A stretch of 50,786 bases of DNA from positions 1-50,786 of IMG/VR virus record IMGVR_UViG_3300030099_004693; one strand, written 5' to 3'. The translations under genes were made by a program, and so were the position numbers. The notes under the pieces are model-generated. The model did no database searches. It was not told the origin of the DNA and worked only from the letters and a program-made list of their open reading frames with translations. The DNA comes from a virus. The stretch's first letter is position 1. Every line of letters starts with the position of its first letter. Shown here one piece after another: positions 21,420 through 31,275 of this stretch.

Positions 21420-22143
21420 AATAGAACTATACAAAGAAAGCTTAGACATCAGAAGACATGAATCAGGAGATAGGTGGTATGCGCCAGTTGGTTCTTACAA
21501 TTGGAAACCTTCAGTTACTACTATTATAGGTGGTACATTAAATAAAGGTAAGGGTTTTGAGCAATGGTTAGGTAATCATCCCAGCTACAAAATTGCGTGT
21601 GAAGAACGTGATAAAGCAGCAGATAGAGGAACGCTTGTTCATGACCTTGCAGAAAAATATATGCATGGTGAATCTGTTGAAGCAGAAGATGAAGAAATAT
21701 GTAAACATCTTATGTCATTTGAAAAATTTTGGAGAGATAATGAAATACAAATGATTGACACAGAATTGTTTATGTGGCACAAAGATGTGCCGTGGGCAGG
21801 TACTTGTGATATAATAGCTAAAATGAATGGTAAATATGCTATTATAGACATTAAAACAGGAGGCTATTATAAGTCTCATGAAATACAGCTAAATATGTAT
21901 GCTGAACTGTTATCTAAAATAACAGGAGAAGAAATAGGTATATTAGCAGGATTGTACACCAAAGGTAAATGGATAAGAGAACCTAACTATCAATTAAAAA
22001 AGTTTAAGTTTAACTTAGACATAGCTATGTCTGTTGATAGTGTATGGAGATTCTTAAATGGTGGCAATCCAAAACCAAAAATAAAAGCAAAACTAAAAAC
22101 TACATTTCAGATAGGAGGTAAAGATGAGTATGAGTTTTTATAG
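21409..22143 (+). CDS. RecB/Cas4-like PD-(D/E)XK exonuclease, 244 aa
   Basis: His78 in RGTLVHDLAEKY, Asp134 in GTCDII, Asp147-x-Lys149 in IIDIKTGG and Gln160-x3-Tyr164 in EIQLNMY make the full RecB-type nuclease signature. Such exonucleases create single strands for annealing by Sak4-like proteins, so this gene completes a recombination set with the genes at 16516 and 17191. The 20-bp overlap with the next gene suggests coupled translation. Confidence 0.85.
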   Translation: MKDKIELYKESLDIRRHESGDRWYAPVGSYNWKPSVTTIIGGTLNKGKGFEQWLGNHPSYKIACEERDKAADRGTLVHDLAEKYMHGESVEAEDEEICKHLMSFEKFWRDNEIQMIDTELFMWHKDVPWAGTCDIIAKMNGKYAIIDIKTGGYYKSHEIQLNMYAELLSKITGEEIGILAGLYTKGKWIREPNYQLKKFKFNLDIAMSVDSVWRFLNGGNPKPKIKAKLKTTFQIGGKDEYEFL

Positions 22144-22375
22144 AGATAAAATACAAAAACTACAACAAATGTTAGATAATAAAGATGAAGAAATAAAACG
22201 ATTAACTAATGAATTATTTCTTTGCCAAGAAACAAAACAAACAAAATCTGTTGCAATAACAAAAGGCAATTCAACGCAAACACCATTAGTTGAGTTTGAA
22301 AACAGTAACGTAGCTACAATATTAAAAGGTCGATTAAAAGCTATGAAAATGTACACGGAGAAAAGAGATGAGTAA
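22124..22375 (+). CDS. Coiled-coil protein, 83 aa
   Basis: A strong AGGAGGT lies before ATG 22124. Residues 5-40 (RDKIQKLQQMLDNKDEEIKR) are a clear coiled coil. No domain is known. The gene overlaps both neighbours. Confidence 0.6.
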   Translation: MSMSFYRDKIQKLQQMLDNKDEEIKRLTNELFLCQETKQTKSVAITKGNSTQTPLVEFENSNVATILKGRLKAMKMYTEKRDE

Positions 22376-22619
22376 TGCAAAATACAAAAACATTGGTAAA
22401 AAACAAATAATCAATGTTATTAATCAAACAATACAAAAAGTTGAAGCAACAGAAATGACAATTAATCTATTGCTTATGAAGTTAGACGAAGATAAAATAC
22501 TATCACAAGAATCATTTCATGCATTTATGAAAGAAAAGTTAGGAGGTCTTGATGAAACACAAGGAAATGAAGAATCTAATGGAAAAGAAGATTCTACCGC
22601 AGATAACAAAGACTCGTGA
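22368..22619 (+). CDS. Small helical protein, 83 aa
   Basis: CGGAGAAAAGAG precedes the ATG. The product is helical, with an acidic end (DETQGNEESNGKEDSTADNK). The next gene begins inside its last 70 bases in another frame, so the acidic tail is read from doubly coding DNA. Confidence 0.55.
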   Translation: MSNAKYKNIGKKQIINVINQTIQKVEATEMTINLLLMKLDEDKILSQESFHAFMKEKLGGLDETQGNEESNGKEDSTADNKDS

Positions 22620-22869
22620 CTCAGGGCAGAAAGAATACGCTCATGATGAAGATAATGTATTTGCTAACTTCGAAAGAGTAGCAGAATCCTGCAATATATC
22701 CAGAGAACAAGCTCTTTGGGTATATGCATCAAAACACTTTGATGGAATATCTGCTTATGTTAAAGGATATAAAAGTCAAAGAGAAGATGTACGTGGTAGA
22801 TTAACAGACCTTACAGTATACTTATGGTTGTTGTGGGGTATGATAGAAGAATCAGAAAGTAAGTCCTGA
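22552..22869 (+). CDS. Nmad1/MazG-like nucleotide-related protein, 105 aa
   Basis: The start is ATG 22552 behind AGGAGGT. GQKEYAHDEDNVFANFERVA, then LWVYASKHFDGISAYVKG, REDVRGRLTDLTVYLWLLW is a pattern I recall from phage proteins of the Nmad1/DUF1599-like group, which share an all-alpha MazG-like fold. These are thought to act on nucleotides or modified bases. It is the last rightward gene; its 3' end overlaps the end of the convergent giant gene by 18 bp. Confidence 0.6.
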   Translation: MKHKEMKNLMEKKILPQITKTRDSGQKEYAHDEDNVFANFERVAESCNISREQALWVYASKHFDGISAYVKGYKSQREDVRGRLTDLTVYLWLLWGMIEESESKS

Positions 22870-25800
22870 CCCAGGTGTTGGGACTTTTCTTTCTTCACCT
22901 TCTCTTAATTCTTTGGACGCTCTACTTAATCCTATTAATGGTATGCCTGTCCATTTATCTACAAGTGACATTGGGTTTTCTATTAAATTGTTTTGAGCAA
23001 CAAAATCTCTAGATATTCTTCCAAATGGATACATAGTGTGTATGTAATAGTTAGCTACTCGTTCCCAATCATCTTCTAATACAGCTCTCATAGATGCCAT
23101 TGGCAGTCTTGCTATTGGTGGAGTAATTAGTTGTAATGGTGCAATTGGCTGTGGCCATTGCCCAAAAAATGCTCTTTTCTTATCTTTTTCATCACCAAAC
23201 AACCATTCACTAGTATCCTGCATCCAGTTCCATGGCGATGGCATTGCAGTATCAAATAATGAATATGCAAAAGCATTACCTAATGAAAATACAAATAGGT
23301 CTAATTGCATTATTCTTGCCACACGTTCTGCTTCTTTACCTTTAAAACCATATAATCTAGCTTGTCTTAATGCTTCTCTTCTAAAACGTATAGCATTCCA
23401 GCCCCAAAGCTGGAAACGTGTCATTACTTTACCTAATGCTGTTCTAGCAAACATAGGTCTAAATGGAGCAGAATATAAAAACTGAGTAGATTTAACTCCT
23501 TTCTTAGCTAAATCTATTAATATAGGGTGGTCAAACTCTCTAATAGCACCATTGAATTTTTTATACCAAAATAAATAATGTGCCATAAATGCATCTCTTC
23601 TTAATGCTCTTTCTGGTACAGACATAAACTTAGCTGCTAATTCTGTAACAGGTCTTGTGATACCCTTTTCTTTACCTAAATCTAAAACAGATTCACTAGA
23701 TAAATTAGGGTCACGTTTAAGTTTACGTGCAACAAGTTCAATAAACTCTTTATTACGAGATGATTGATATTCTGTTGCTAAACCATATTCCTCAAGTAAT
23801 TGCTCAGGCAATACGCCTTGTTTAATTACAAACGCTTCTCTAGCTTCTTTAGATGCAAACTTATCACTAAGTGCAGCCATATATTTATTGTTTCTAGCAT
23901 CCATCCAAGTCTTCATACCAACAGATTGTACAGTATGCATAGTACCACCAAAAATATTAGCAACAACAGACTTAGGATGTGCTAATAACGATGCTAACTC
24001 AAACTTAGCTTCTAGGTTACTCCAGTTACGTACATCATTTAAATCTAAACCTCTAAGTTCTTCAGGTAATTCTTTCTTAATTAATCCTAATTTGTCTCCT
24101 ATTTTATTAAGTCTATCTTTAACTCTATTATCAGCCCACCATCCATAAGGTGTACCTTTTATTTTCATGTTAGGATTTTCATAAACATACTCAGGGACAA
24201 CATCAGGATTGCCTATAGCGCCTTGCACATAAAGTTTTAAGAATGTAGACCACGATTCTTTAATGTTTTCTGGTACTTTTCTATCAAACATTGACTGTTC
24301 AAACTTAGATATAGTATCTCTTGCAAGTATTTGAGCCCATTGTTTGTAATATGTATTGTTTAAACTTTTACCATAGCCTGTGGGAACCTGTATGTCTAAT
24401 GAATATCCAGGTATATGACCTTCTCTACTAAGCTGAGAACCAGTTTTCTTTATATCTTGCAACCAACTTATACGTTCTTCTTTTTTTTGTTTACGTTTGC
24501 CTATATTTTCTAAACTTTTATTAAATCCTTCCCAAGTATTAATAGCTTCAAACATATAATCACCAGTTAATGCGTGATGTCTGTATGTTAATTTAGTTAT
24601 TAACTTATCTTGTTCTTTAGCATCTAAACTGCTTTTGCGTATATATTTTACATATTCTTTAAGTGCGTTAAGTGCGGTTTTTTTACTAAAATGATTATGT
24701 GGAAAATACATTTCTTCTGATATTCTACCAGTTCTAGATGGAAATGTTTCATACATTTTTTTCAATTCTTTTTTCTTTAGTTTTTTAGTATTAGTAGCTA
24801 TTTCATATTTCATTGACCTAGCTATAGTATTTATACCATCAATACCAAATTCTGTCGGTATTTTTTTGTTTTTAGCTACAGCTCTATTAAAATCGTTTAC
24901 AAGTTTTTCAAAGTTAATAATTGGATTTTGTTTAGTTTTAGGGTCGTAAAATCCTTTAACGTAGCCACTATTTTTAGGACCAGATGTAAATCCAGGAATA
25001 CCAAACTCTATAGCTTTTTGTAATGCATATAATGGTTGACCATCTGCAGTTGTTCCTATTACTTTTAAATTACCAGAAGAATCTTTAGGAACATTACCTT
25101 GTGCAATCTCTAATTCTTTTTTATAATATGCTGTTTCTTTATTGTTAATAATATCAACAATTTCAGAACCCTTTAACTTTTGCAGTTTTTTATCTATTTC
25201 AACAGTATAAACTTTATCTTTTAAATCAGTTTCGTATTTATGTTTTTTAGTAATTTCATTAAAAGCATCTGTATATGTCTTAGCGTGAAACATAGCAAGA
25301 GGTTTATCTTTTTTACTTACATCTGTTAAAATCTTTTCTGCCATAGGAAGTTCTCGTTTAACCATAGCTACTTCCCATAATTGTTTGCCTTCAGGTATAG
25401 CATCTAAAAACGTATATTCTTTTACTCGTTCTAAAGATAACTGTTCATTGGCTGCATCTGCTGCATCTAACACGCTTTTAATTCTATATTGAGTAATGTC
25501 TATGTACTGAGTAGGTAATATAGACTTACCAGTCTTCATACCTTCTGCTGTCATAAATATACCTTTCTTTTGCATCAGAACAATTTCATCTCGCATTAAT
25601 TCTTTATTAATAGTTTCAGGAAACTGTAAATATGTACGCTGTGATACTTTACTAATATCTTCACCTTTTAATCGTTGCCAAAAAGTACCAGTCTTAGTAT
25701 CTCTAAGCCAATTGCGAAGTACCATCCAGTCCTGTTTATTAAATATATTTATATCTTTGCCTACAACTTCACGTGCAATAAATCCAATGTTTTGTACTAC

Positions 25801-28800
25801 TTTATTGTTTTCTGTTTTTAAGTCCATTACAATGTCATCAATATAACCCTTAGTCTCAGCATCTAGTTTAGTTTTACCTTTAGCTTCTTTAACGCCTTCC
25901 CATCCAGTAGTAAATACTTCTGTTAGTTTAGCATCAGATTCCTCAGGCCACCCTTTTTCAATGCTTTCTTTTTTAGTAGGTTCTTCTAATAGTATAGTTC
26001 CTTCTCTTCGTATTTGTTCTGGTGCACGATGAGTAGATACTTCGTTGTATGTATTGTTTATTTCACCTAAAAACTTTCCAATAGAATTAGTTTCCATAGC
26101 TTCGCTGTTGTATCCCAACATAGATGATGACGTTCTTGCTGTATTTGTAAGCTCTGTATCATAGTCTTTTTGTTCCTTATTAGTTAAAGGTCTTTCTAGT
26201 TTAATTGCGTTTAGTTCTGCTAACTTTTCAAGATTACCACGATTCAATGAACCTAACATTAATGTATCAAACAATCTTTTTTCTATGTCAGTTCTATTAC
26301 GTTTCCATTTTCTTATCTCTGCATCAATAGCATTTTGGTCTTTAATCGATGAACCTTTAGACTTTCTTTGTCTACCAATATTTAGTTCAGTATCTAAACT
26401 ATTTCTATCATCTCTCATTAGATACGATTCTGCTTTTAATTTTTCTACTGTAGTATGCGCATCTTCTATCATTGCATTTACTTCAGCTTTTGTAATACCA
26501 GGAACTCTTTTCTTTACAACATCTATAATTTTTACAAGCTCTTGTACAGTCACCATTGTTTGTATATCTCTACCAGAAAAATCACCAGCTTGTTCTTTTA
26601 ATCGTTCTAATACAGCAATGCGTTCTTGTTCTGTGTAAAGTTTATTTTTTGCCTTTTTAAATGTAGCAAACTTAGTTCCTTTTATAACATCGTAAAACGT
26701 AGCTTTGTTTTTAGCAGCTGCAACTAATGCATCAGGGTTTAATAAATTGTATTTATACACTTTATTAATAATTGTAGGAGTAGGTGTTTTTAATGTTCTT
26801 CTTCCTAACATACCTTTTAAAGAACTATACTCAGCTACACTTTTGTTGTAGTTATTATATAAATCTGTTATTCTATCAAATTTTACTCTATTTAATGCGT
26901 GGTCAGAATAGTCTATATTATGTAACAGTCTAGCTATTTTAGGCGTCATAGTAGTAATATTCTTTGGGTCTTCAGCCATAAGTTCTGCTGTAAGATTCTT
27001 TCTGTCTTCCATAGTATATTGACGTTGATTTGTATAATCTTTGCCGTAGTATGCATTATTAGCTTTACTTAACATACCAATAACACCATTTTTATTAAAC
27101 TCTGAAACATTCAACTTAGCTAATGGCACTTTTGATTTAACAATAAAGTGAGCCTCTAATGCTTGTTTATACCAATTCTCATAGCCTTTAGGCTTACCAT
27201 AATCCATTGCATCTGATGAAAAACCAACCATAGCACGCATTAGTTTATTTGCGTAATCTATTTCTTGAGGTTTAGTTTTAGGGATAAGAGTTACTTTTAT
27301 ATCTTTACCAAAATGTTTAACAGTAAACTCGTCTTTACCTTTATTAAGTATCATTTGATATGCAGATGCCATAATGTTTTTAGGATTAACAGCAGCTCCA
27401 CCAAGAAGTCCTCTACCTTCTACAGCACCTTCTGATGCTTGATGTCGCATATTAGGCGCAAACATACCAGCCTGACTTTTAAATAACGCGTCTTCTCTTG
27501 GACTATATTCTTGTATAAGCTTTTTCTCAAATTCTTTAGCTTTGTTATCAGCTATTTTAAACCTACCATCTTTCTGTTTAACATAGAACTCTTGTTCTTG
27601 AGCTTCCATTACATCTTTATATTCTTTCTTTAAACCACCCTTACCACCAAAGTACATATACGCAGAATCAATATCAAGGTCAGCACCACCTAACGCTCTC
27701 ATCTTTAACCCATGCATTAGTATGCCATAGTCATTTCTTCCAGTAAACCCAGCAAACTGCAATATTTGTGTACCAGAGTTAGAATCTGCTGGAACTCTTA
27801 TAACTGCAGTCCTAAAAACCTCTTCTAGCCGTTTTTTAGCCGATTCTGGAGTACTTTTACTTAAGTACGTGCTATAGAGCTCTTCGAGTGTTTTCTTTCC
27901 ATATAGCTCTGTTTCAATAACTTTCTTTTTATGTTTGTCTCCAAGGAAAAATATTTTAGAATTTGTATTTAATTCTTTTAACCTAGGATTAACACCATCT
28001 AAATCTTTCTGTAATCCTTCATCATATGGTCTAATAATAGCTGCAGCAGAGTTTTTAACCTTTGGTTTAGTAACAGAGTTTACTATCCAACTAGACATCA
28101 TTTTATCTCTGTATTTGTTTATATCTGGATGCGTAAATATATTAGCTTCATTCTCTGGTTTACCACGTTTAATAGCGTCTTTACGTGCAGCTGCTATCAT
28201 TTTTTGTGCAACAGAATGGTAATACTCAACTTCCCTATTGTTTGCATCGTATTCTGCTTCTGTCATTACACCTTCGGCATACTCTTCTCTTATAGCAGAC
28301 TTTCTATTTAACAATAGATAGTTATAAAATGCCTTAGAAAACAATTGATTACCAGGTTGTTTCATAGCATCTGTTATACGTTCTAACCCAATAGCATCAA
28401 AATCTAGCTTATCTAGTTCTTTAGCTAATTGTTTATCTGATGCTGTAGGTAGTTTTTCTAAGTACGCATCTAATGCTTCATTAGCTTTTGCATCACCTTT
28501 AATACGTGGCTCCATAAAATCTTTAAATATACCATCAACTGCTTCTTTGACAGTAAAGCCATCTTTAGATGCTTTTTGAAATGCCATAGCTTCTACTAAA
28601 TTAGTAAGCATTTGTTTTTTAATACTCTGCGGTGCAATAAACTTTTTACTTTGCTTTATGCCTAAATCTTGTTTAATATGCGTAGGGTCTAAATCATATA
28701 CTTCATAAAACTCTCTTGTACCTTTTTGTTTAACAGCAGATGCCATAATATTCATATGTATACCAGCATCTTTCATTTCTGCTGATAACTTAGGTCCTGC

Positions 28801-31272
28801 TGGATGTATTGCATATTTACCAAGCAATGCACCGTGCTCAGCATTAGGCGATACTATTAATGATTTATTAGTACCAGATTCAGGCGTACCTTTTTCTAAA
28901 TTTAAAGCTCGTACAACATCATCTCTAGCTATAATAGCACCATCAAGATGTTCTTCTGTTTTAGTAGACTCTATGTCTGAAAACTTAGCAGCTTCTTTCA
29001 TTTTATCTTGTAATCGTTTAGGTAAGTTTTGACCAAAATCAGGTATAATATTATATCTAAAATTACCTTCTACTAAATCAGCTATGTGCCCAGGGCTTTG
29101 TTTGTTAGTAAAAAACTCTTTTTCAGCAGAATATGCATCTGTCATTAATAATGGCAGTCTTTTATTAAATGCTATTGCATTCTTTAAAAACCCATCGCCT
29201 TGCATTTTTTTAATATTAGCAGGTGTAAACTCTAAACCATTCATTTCTAACTGCCATAATACGTTAGATGCAAACCCTCTATCAAACTCAGCTTGAGTTA
29301 AATTGTATTTTTTCTTAAAATCATTTCTAAGCGCACGAATATCTGATGCTTTAAATTGAGATATAATAGTTCGCATGTTACCAGCTGTATTGCTTTTAGG
29401 ATGATGTTTCATAAAGTATAGTCTGTCTGCAGTACCTTTACCACCAAAATAACTATAACCTTTTTTATTCATTTCTTTTATAGTGCCGCCTACTAAATTA
29501 TAGTAATCTTTTGCACCACCATACTCTGCATACTCCATCTGTTTAAGTTTTTGTAATGATATTTCACGTTGACCATTTTCACCTTCTACAACTATATGGT
29601 CAAGAAACGTATGTGCACGTTCATCTTTGCCAGTTAACTTTTTCCATATTTGGTCAGCTATTTTTAATGGCTCTGTTAATATTTTTTTATTACCTGCTAA
29701 ATTCTTAGCATTCTGCTCTGTTAAAAAGTATATATTAGTACCATCTGTCGTAAGTACTTCTGTAACCTTATCGTTTTTATATCGAGTAATAAACTGTCTT
29801 ATATCACCTTCTGTACGCAATACTCTTTCTGGGTCTTTATTAGAATTTTTAATTTGATATTTATAGTCTTCTTGTAGCATTTCTTGTATTTTTCTAAATG
29901 CATCAGATGACTCGTTAGTCTTGGGACCTCTAACGTATTTGTCTAGTATATTAGACATTTTAGTTGTTATCTCAGCTGTCTGGTCTAATCTTTCTTGAGA
30001 TGTAATTTCTTTACCTTTAAAAAAATCAGGCATATCAAACCTAACTATGTTTTGAGCTTTATTGCCTATCTTTGGGTCTATAGTAGGTTCTACGCCTACA
30101 TTACTTTCTTCTGTGCTACCAGTCTCAAATACTTCTTTTTCTTTCTCTACTATCTTAGTAGGCTCAGTTTTAACCTCTACTTTAGGTACACCCTCTTGCT
30201 CTAATAATTTTTCTGTTTCTATATTTAATTGTTTTTGTAATTCATTGGCAGCTGTTCGTTGCACCTGTTCTTCTACAGTTCCTCTAGTTTGATTAAACTG
30301 AGTAATTACTTCTTTTTGTACTTCAGGCGGTAATTTACTAAACTCAGGATGTCTAGCAGGGTCATATATTTCAACCAATGCTTCGTTACCAGGTTTTTGT
30401 GCATCTTTTTCATATTTTTGTGAAAACTTTTGTGCTTTAGCTACAGTCCATGGTCGTTCTTGTCCTCCAAACCAAGCACCCATAACATATTCATAAACTT
30501 GCTCAGGTGTAGTTGCACCTCTCATAGTAGCAGGTAATCCCATAAACAATGAACCTGCTAATGTTTTAGCTACTTTATTACCAGCTTCACTTCCAGTATT
30601 AACAAAGTTACCTATACTTCTAAATACACCACCAGCTTGCGCGCCACCTACAAATGCAGCCATCATTTCATCGACACCACCTTGCCAAGCTGATGCTGCT
30701 GATGCTGCTCCTAAATGAAATGCACCTTCAGCTATATGTCTAGCTCTTTCACCTAATATAAAATTACTAGCAGTTCTTACTGCATCATTTTTAGCCAGTC
30801 TACCTTGATTTAAAAATGGTTTAACAATTTTTTTTGTTTGTTTAGTTGCAAAATTAGCCACAGCCATAGGAACAGACTTGTTGTTTAATGAACGAGCAGT
30901 ATTAGCTGCTGTCATAAGAGATGTAGTTTTAAGTCCTAACTTAGCAGATACTTTAGCAGCAGCACCTAATGGCGCTCCTATAATACCAGGTGCAAACCCA
31001 GCTAAATGACCTAGGTTTTTAAAAATTGCTTCGTATTCGTTGTCTGGAGTGTCGCCTACTTTTAATGTAGTAAAACCTTCTATAAACCCCGAGCCAAGGT
31101 CTGTTAATGCATCAGATATACTAAATTCACCGCTATAAAAAGGTATGTTGTGATAATCAGCGTGTTGCTGTATTGTGTCTTTGAGGTTTGCATAAGCGTC
31201 TGGATTCTTTTTATAAGAATCAATTAATGTTCTTACAGTACGCTCATCCAATCGTGGTTGGAACTCAGCCAT
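22852..31272 (-). CDS. Giant virion protein with candidate RNA polymerase core, 2,806 aa
   Basis: The last gene of the leftward arm follows three internal-virion-like genes. The N-terminal 300 residues are Ala/Gly-rich and amphipathic, as in ejected proteins. Residues 1159-1202 contain R-V-P followed 39 residues later by AD-L-D-I-D (Asp1198, Asp1200, Asp1202), resembling R-A-P...NADFDGD of the beta-prime barrel of multisubunit RNA polymerases and the DxDxD of crAss-like phage polymerases. Upstream, DGAII (Asp777), LLGKYAIHP (Lys819) and SAVKQKG (Lys848) could form the partner beta-like barrel. The C-terminal 400 residues are aromatic, Arg-rich and partly hydrophobic, as in large ejected proteins. 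An RNA polymerase carried in the virion is the proposal. Confidence 0.6.
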   Translation of the reverse strand: MAEFQPRLDERTVRTLIDSYKKNPDAYANLKDTIQQHADYHNIPFYSGEFSISDALTDLGSGFIEGFTTLKVGDTPDNEYEAIFKNLGHLAGFAPGIIGAPLGAAAKVSAKLGLKTTSLMTAANTARSLNNKSVPMAVANFATKQTKKIVKPFLNQGRLAKNDAVRTASNFILGERARHIAEGAFHLGAASAASAWQGGVDEMMAAFVGGAQAGGVFRSIGNFVNTGSEAGNKVAKTLAGSLFMGLPATMRGATTPEQVYEYVMGAWFGGQERPWTVAKAQKFSQKYEKDAQKPGNEALVEIYDPARHPEFSKLPPEVQKEVITQFNQTRGTVEEQVQRTAANELQKQLNIETEKLLEQEGVPKVEVKTEPTKIVEKEKEVFETGSTEESNVGVEPTIDPKIGNKAQNIVRFDMPDFFKGKEITSQERLDQTAEITTKMSNILDKYVRGPKTNESSDAFRKIQEMLQEDYKYQIKNSNKDPERVLRTEGDIRQFITRYKNDKVTEVLTTDGTNIYFLTEQNAKNLAGNKKILTEPLKIADQIWKKLTGKDERAHTFLDHIVVEGENGQREISLQKLKQMEYAEYGGAKDYYNLVGGTIKEMNKKGYSYFGGKGTADRLYFMKHHPKSNTAGNMRTIISQFKASDIRALRNDFKKKYNLTQAEFDRGFASNVLWQLEMNGLEFTPANIKKMQGDGFLKNAIAFNKRLPLLMTDAYSAEKEFFTNKQSPGHIADLVEGNFRYNIIPDFGQNLPKRLQDKMKEAAKFSDIESTKTEEHLDGAIIARDDVVRALNLEKGTPESGTNKSLIVSPNAEHGALLGKYAIHPAGPKLSAEMKDAGIHMNIMASAVKQKGTREFYEVYDLDPTHIKQDLGIKQSKKFIAPQSIKKQMLTNLVEAMAFQKASKDGFTVKEAVDGIFKDFMEPRIKGDAKANEALDAYLEKLPTASDKQLAKELDKLDFDAIGLERITDAMKQPGNQLFSKAFYNYLLLNRKSAIREEYAEGVMTEAEYDANNREVEYYHSVAQKMIAAARKDAIKRGKPENEANIFTHPDINKYRDKMMSSWIVNSVTKPKVKNSAAAIIRPYDEGLQKDLDGVNPRLKELNTNSKIFFLGDKHKKKVIETELYGKKTLEELYSTYLSKSTPESAKKRLEEVFRTAVIRVPADSNSGTQILQFAGFTGRNDYGILMHGLKMRALGGADLDIDSAYMYFGGKGGLKKEYKDVMEAQEQEFYVKQKDGRFKIADNKAKEFEKKLIQEYSPREDALFKSQAGMFAPNMRHQASEGAVEGRGLLGGAAVNPKNIMASAYQMILNKGKDEFTVKHFGKDIKVTLIPKTKPQEIDYANKLMRAMVGFSSDAMDYGKPKGYENWYKQALEAHFIVKSKVPLAKLNVSEFNKNGVIGMLSKANNAYYGKDYTNQRQYTMEDRKNLTAELMAEDPKNITTMTPKIARLLHNIDYSDHALNRVKFDRITDLYNNYNKSVAEYSSLKGMLGRRTLKTPTPTIINKVYKYNLLNPDALVAAAKNKATFYDVIKGTKFATFKKAKNKLYTEQERIAVLERLKEQAGDFSGRDIQTMVTVQELVKIIDVVKKRVPGITKAEVNAMIEDAHTTVEKLKAESYLMRDDRNSLDTELNIGRQRKSKGSSIKDQNAIDAEIRKWKRNRTDIEKRLFDTLMLGSLNRGNLEKLAELNAIKLERPLTNKEQKDYDTELTNTARTSSSMLGYNSEAMETNSIGKFLGEINNTYNEVSTHRAPEQIRREGTILLEEPTKKESIEKGWPEESDAKLTEVFTTGWEGVKEAKGKTKLDAETKGYIDDIVMDLKTENNKVVQNIGFIAREVVGKDINIFNKQDWMVLRNWLRDTKTGTFWQRLKGEDISKVSQRTYLQFPETINKELMRDEIVLMQKKGIFMTAEGMKTGKSILPTQYIDITQYRIKSVLDAADAANEQLSLERVKEYTFLDAIPEGKQLWEVAMVKRELPMAEKILTDVSKKDKPLAMFHAKTYTDAFNEITKKHKYETDLKDKVYTVEIDKKLQKLKGSEIVDIINNKETAYYKKELEIAQGNVPKDSSGNLKVIGTTADGQPLYALQKAIEFGIPGFTSGPKNSGYVKGFYDPKTKQNPIINFEKLVNDFNRAVAKNKKIPTEFGIDGINTIARSMKYEIATNTKKLKKKELKKMYETFPSRTGRISEEMYFPHNHFSKKTALNALKEYVKYIRKSSLDAKEQDKLITKLTYRHHALTGDYMFEAINTWEGFNKSLENIGKRKQKKEERISWLQDIKKTGSQLSREGHIPGYSLDIQVPTGYGKSLNNTYYKQWAQILARDTISKFEQSMFDRKVPENIKESWSTFLKLYVQGAIGNPDVVPEYVYENPNMKIKGTPYGWWADNRVKDRLNKIGDKLGLIKKELPEELRGLDLNDVRNWSNLEAKFELASLLAHPKSVVANIFGGTMHTVQSVGMKTWMDARNNKYMAALSDKFASKEAREAFVIKQGVLPEQLLEEYGLATEYQSSRNKEFIELVARKLKRDPNLSSESVLDLGKEKGITRPVTELAAKFMSVPERALRRDAFMAHYLFWYKKFNGAIREFDHPILIDLAKKGVKSTQFLYSAPFRPMFARTALGKVMTRFQLWGWNAIRFRREALRQARLYGFKGKEAERVARIMQLDLFVFSLGNAFAYSLFDTAMPSPWNWMQDTSEWLFGDEKDKKRAFFGQWPQPIAPLQLITPPIARLPMASMRAVLEDDWERVANYYIHTMYPFGRISRDFVAQNNLIENPMSLVDKWTGIPLIGLSRASKELREGEERKVPTPGSGLTF
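22861..22886. terminator. Bidirectional terminator at arm convergence
   Basis: AAGTCC (22861-22866) pairs with GGACTT (22881-22886), with CCCA/TGGG as an alternative inner pairing. TTCTTTCTT follows rightward; on the minus strand the hairpin is followed by ACTTTCT. It lies across the overlapping ends of two convergent genes, the expected place for a shared terminator. Confidence 0.6.
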
Positions 31273-31275
31273 AAA

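Noticed and set aside
22852-31272. Zinc-protease motif (HExxH) in the giant protein
   Set aside because: Looked for because giant ejected proteins of other phages carry one; no HExxH was found by eye.
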